Below are positions 5,614 through 7,312 of a stretch of DNA of 7,312 nucleotides, in pieces; positions within the stretch are counted from its first letter, which is position 1; every line of letters starts with the position of its first letter. Source of the DNA: Candidatus Nomurabacteria bacterium (GTDB taxonomy: Bacteria > Patescibacteriota > Minisyncoccia > Phycocordibacterales > UBA9973); contig DAHVYC010000026.1 in assembly GCA_027327845.1 (NCBI GenBank), positions 1 through 7,312 of the forward strand, in the 5' to 3' direction. Position numbers and translations under genes: made by a program. The notes under the pieces were generated by a model, which was given only the letters and a program-made list of their open reading frames with translations, had not been told where the DNA came from and ran no database searches.

Positions 5614-6747
5614 TTATTTTTTAAGATATTTCTTATTTTTCAATTTATCCGGCAATAAACTTTCCTTAGGATACTTTTCATAATCTTTGCCATATCCCAG
5701 ATCTTTCATAAGCTTGGTCGGGGCATTTCTTATGCTCATCGGTATCGGTAGGTTACCGTATTTTTTCGCATCTTCTCTGGCAAGAAGATAAGCATCATAT
5801 GCTCTTCTGTCTTTCTTTGCCTGGGAAAGATAAACAACTCCGTGTGCTAAATTCTCCGCGCATTCCGGCATACCTATAGTATCTACCGCCTGGAATACGG
5901 CATTTGCGACTACAAGCGCCGTCGGCTGAACCAGGCCTATATCTTCAGAAGCAAACACCACCATACGGCGAGCAATGAATTTAGGATCTTCCCCGGCTTC
6001 CAACATCCGACACATATAATAAAGAGCGGCATCGGGCTGTGAAGCACGCATGCTTTTTATAAAAGCGCTGATGGTATCGTAGTGTTCTTCGCCTTGTTTA
6101 TCATAACGCAAAAATTTAGACTGCAGAGTATTTTTTAAATTATCGAGATTTATTTTTTTATAGAGAGAAGCGGTGTTTTCTAACATGGCTATCGCTTGAC
6201 GAGCATCACCGTTTGCCATTTGTATAAGCCAATCGACCGCGTCTTTTTTCAATTTATACCCGGTTCGTTTTATGATCTTCTCCATTTCCTTTTCCGAAAG
6301 TTCATTCATCACAAAAACCCGCATGCGGGACAGAAGCGCCGGGATAACCTCAAAACTAGGGTTCTCGGTGGTAGCCCCTATTAAAGCAAGTCTTCCGGAT
6401 TCGACATAAGGCAGGAGGAAATCTTGCTGAGCTTTGTTGAATCTATGAATTTCATCCAAAAATAGAATTTTCGGGCCCAATAAAGTACCACTTTCTTCCA
6501 GAATTTTTTTAATATCGTCTTTCCCGGCCGATACCGCAGACAGCTCGTGATAATCAGCATTTAAAGCCTTGGCATAAATCTTCGCCAAGGTAGTTTTCCC
6601 CACTCCGGGCGGACCCCAGAAAATGAAAGAAAAAAGATGTTTTTTCTCTATAGCCACGGCAATAGGTTTGCCTTTACCAGTCAAATGTTCCTGCCCTATG
6701 AATTCTTTTAGATTCTTAGGCCTTATTTTAGATGCCAGCGGTTCCAT
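5614..6747 (-). CDS. rarA: Replication-associated recombination protein A (RarA/MgsA), AAA+ ATPase
   Basis: RarA is a clamp-loader-like AAA+ ATPase that acts at stalled replication forks and single-strand DNA ends. The 377 residues show the full order: LASKIRPKNLKEFIGQEHL (4-22) at the N-terminus, Walker A GPPGVGKTT (45-53), Walker B ILFLDEIHRF (94-103), sensor 1 GATTENPSFEV (124-134), LLSRMRVF (138-145) with candidate Arg-finger residues, and sensor 2 GDARQAI (180-186). The C-terminal tetramerisation part includes HYDTISAFIKSMR (222-234) and RRMVVFASEDIGL (260-272). It is shorter than E. coli RarA (447), mainly at the termini. MEPLA at the start parallels the B. subtilis start, which supports the ATG at 6747; the frame upstream has no ATG before a stop. 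No Shine-Dalgarno sequence is visible, and the ATG overlaps an inverted-repeat arm. The gene has its own upstream promoter and precedes murE by 22 bp. Confidence 0.96.
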   Translation of the reverse strand: MEPLASKIRPKNLKEFIGQEHLTGKGKPIAVAIEKKHLFSFIFWGPPGVGKTTLAKIYAKALNADYHELSAVSAGKDDIKKILEESGTLLGPKILFLDEIHRFNKAQQDFLLPYVESGRLALIGATTENPSFEVIPALLSRMRVFVMNELSEKEMEKIIKRTGYKLKKDAVDWLIQMANGDARQAIAMLENTASLYKKINLDNLKNTLQSKFLRYDKQGEEHYDTISAFIKSMRASQPDAALYYMCRMLEAGEDPKFIARRMVVFASEDIGLVQPTALVVANAVFQAVDTIGMPECAENLAHGVVYLSQAKKDRRAYDAYLLAREDAKKYGNLPIPMSIRNAPTKLMKDLGYGKDYEKYPKESLLPDKLKNKKYLKK

Positions 6748-6822
6748 CCCGTTAGAAATTAAGCTGATAAATAGATCCGTCAGCTAGACGGGAATCTAAA
6801 GATTCCCTATTTCTAACGGGAT
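6746..6822. repeat. 77-bp palindromic element with 14-bp terminal inverted repeats, in the rarA leader
   Basis: Perfect 14-bp arms ATCCCGTTAGAAAT (6746-6759) and ATTTCTAACGGGAT (6809-6822) enclose further symmetry: AGCTGA/TCAGCT (6762-6767 and 6780-6785), the hairpin GGGAATC-TAAA-GATTCCC (6790-6807), and a competing hairpin CCGTC-AGCTA-GACGG (6777-6791). It looks like a small non-coding palindromic repeat or MITE-like element. The A and T of the rarA start codon (6747-6746) are part of the left arm, so in the mRNA the start could be paired with the far arm about 50 nt away. None of the hairpins has a following U-tract, so it is not a typical terminator. Confidence 0.75.
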
Positions 6823-6832
6823 CCATTCCCCG

Positions 6833-6860
6833 ATTATACCCCGTAGTGAAACTTTGTGAA
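6833..6860 (-). promoter_or_regulatory. Sigma-70-type promoter for rarA, carried in an inverted-repeat arm
   Basis: On the minus strand TTCACA (6860-6855; 5 of 6 to TTGACA) is followed after 16 bp by a perfect TATAAT (6838-6833). The expected start near 6826 gives a leader of about 79 nt containing the whole 77-bp palindromic element before the rarA ATG at 6747. A second, weaker candidate, TTGTTA (6933-6928), 16 bp, TATAAC (6911-6906), lies in the other arm and would also read toward rarA. Confidence 0.6.
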
Positions 6861-6907
6861 GCTCCTTCGGCACGTGCTTCACACATCACAAAGTTCTACT
6901 ACAGGGT
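6838..6907. repeat. Imperfect ~25-bp inverted repeat (large hairpin) upstream of rarA
   Basis: The left arm 6838-6862 begins ACCCCGTAGTG and ends CTTTGTGAAGC; the right arm 6876-6907 begins GCTTCAC and ends ACTACAGGGT. The arms pair except for a 7-nt insertion (ACATCAC, 6883-6889) and a few mismatches. The 13-nt centre starts TCCTTCGG, and GCACGTGC (6870-6877) is itself a perfect palindrome. The left arm holds the -35 and touches the -10 of the rarA promoter. There is no T-run, so factor-independent termination of the upstream gene is not supported. It is probably an interspersed genome repeat; this window alone has one copy. Confidence 0.65.
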
Positions 6908-6945
6908 TATATCCCCTGGCAAACTTTTAACAAAATCCTAGTAAA

Positions 6946-7312
6946 CTAAAGTAGAGAAATCAAAGGAATCAAAAAATAATAGCACAAAAGAGAAATCACC
7001 AGCCAATAAAATGAGAAACGCGGACATATCAAACCTTCGTAATTCATAAACTCTTCGGAGTAATCCCATAGGCGGACTTTTTTGAATTTTAAGGCAAGGT
7101 AGCCTGTTAAGAATTCTATATAAGTCGTGAAAAAGATTATCAGTATGATTTTATAAATCATAAAAATATCCCAGAAATAAAGTACATATAAAAAAGCTCC
7201 GATCAAGGCATACATTTGGCAATCTATAAATAAAGGTTTAATAAATTTTTTACTCTCGTAGGACCTATATGAAAACTCCAAAATCCAACCCGCTAAATAC
7301 CCTATTACAAGA
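6946..7312 (-). CDS. CmpB-like putative ABC transporter permease family membrane protein (PF06541 type), 5' end cut by window
   Basis: Reading from 7311 gives 121 residues to the TAG at 6948-6946, and the frame is open at the window edge, so the start is missing. The visible N-terminus LVIGYLAGWILEFSYRS fits the first membrane helix and following conserved G-W-x-x-E of this family. FLTGYLALKF, then WDYS, and GLICPRFSFYW match the conserved central motifs (E-x2-TG-x-L ... WDYS ... G-x-IC-x-x-FS). Three further hydrophobic segments are seen, around MYALIGAFLYVLYFW, IIFFTTYIEFLTGYLAL and WLVISLLCYYFLIPLISLL, so it is an integral membrane protein of about four or more helices. The substrate is unknown, and the ABC link of the family name is weak. 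A TTG at 7281 could be mistaken for a start, but conserved sequence continues upstream of it. An inverted-repeat region separates it from rarA. Confidence 0.75.
   Translation of the reverse strand, partial: LVIGYLAGWILEFSYRSYESKKFIKPLFIDCQMYALIGAFLYVLYFWDIFMIYKIILIIFFTTYIEFLTGYLALKFKKVRLWDYSEEFMNYEGLICPRFSFYWLVISLLCYYFLIPLISLL

Noticed and set aside
6790..6807. GGGAATC-TAAA-GATTCCC hairpin as a factor-independent terminator
   Set aside because: No U-tract follows on either strand, and it lies inside the predicted rarA leader as part of a larger palindrome.
7279..7281. TTG as the start of the membrane protein
   Set aside because: Conserved family sequence (IGYLAGW) continues in frame upstream to the window edge, so this TTG is an internal Leu codon.
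1..7312. tRNA, rRNA or CRISPR arrays
   Set aside because: No cloverleaf, rRNA-like or regularly spaced direct repeats were seen; the coding density leaves little room for them.

Overview
The window looks like a piece of a small, AT-rich Patescibacteria (Candidate Phyla Radiation, Parcubacteria-like) genome. This is inferred from several features together: tightly packed minus-strand genes with 1-8 nt gaps or overlaps, few Shine-Dalgarno sequences, a MurE without its N-terminal domain, a shortened PgeF, small palindromic repeats (one inside a gene), and a Cys-rich zinc-ribbon protein of a type I know mainly from such genomes. The standard bacterial code fits; TGA ends murE in a normal ATGA overlap. 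All supported genes are on the minus strand, so transcription runs from high to low coordinates.

Layout in transcription order. (1) 7312-6946: the C-terminal part of a small membrane protein of the CmpB-like 'putative ABC transporter permease' family, cut by the window edge. (2) 6945-6748: a 198-bp intergenic region built almost wholly of inverted repeats, with a good promoter (TTCACA, 16 bp, TATAAT) that should drive rarA; the rarA start codon overlaps one repeat arm. (3) 6747-5614: rarA (mgsA), a AAA+ replication/recombination ATPase. (4) 5603-5598: an extended -10 promoter only 6 nt before murE, suggesting a leaderless mRNA. (5) 5591-220: a compact set murE, zinc-ribbon protein, murD, DUF5680 protein and pgeF, followed 4 nt later by the start of a probable alpha/beta hydrolase. 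(6) 126-1: a sudden switch to part of a dGTPase in another frame and with higher G+C.

Functionally the central operon is about peptidoglycan precursors. MurD adds D-Glu to UDP-MurNAc-L-Ala, MurE adds the third residue (its DNPR motif predicts meso-diaminopimelate), and PgeF is known in E. coli to remove wrongly incorporated L-Ser from UDP-MurNAc. The embedded 556-residue protein has a Zn-beta-beta-Zn duplicated architecture and no known function; its position between murE and murD is the best clue to its role.

The points most worth a second look are the symmetrical zinc-ribbon protein locked between two mur ligases, the palindromic element inserted in frame in murE, the pgeF-murD-murE linkage, the repeat-borne rarA promoter and leader, and the hydrolase/dGTPase junction near position 120, which is probably an assembly chimera.
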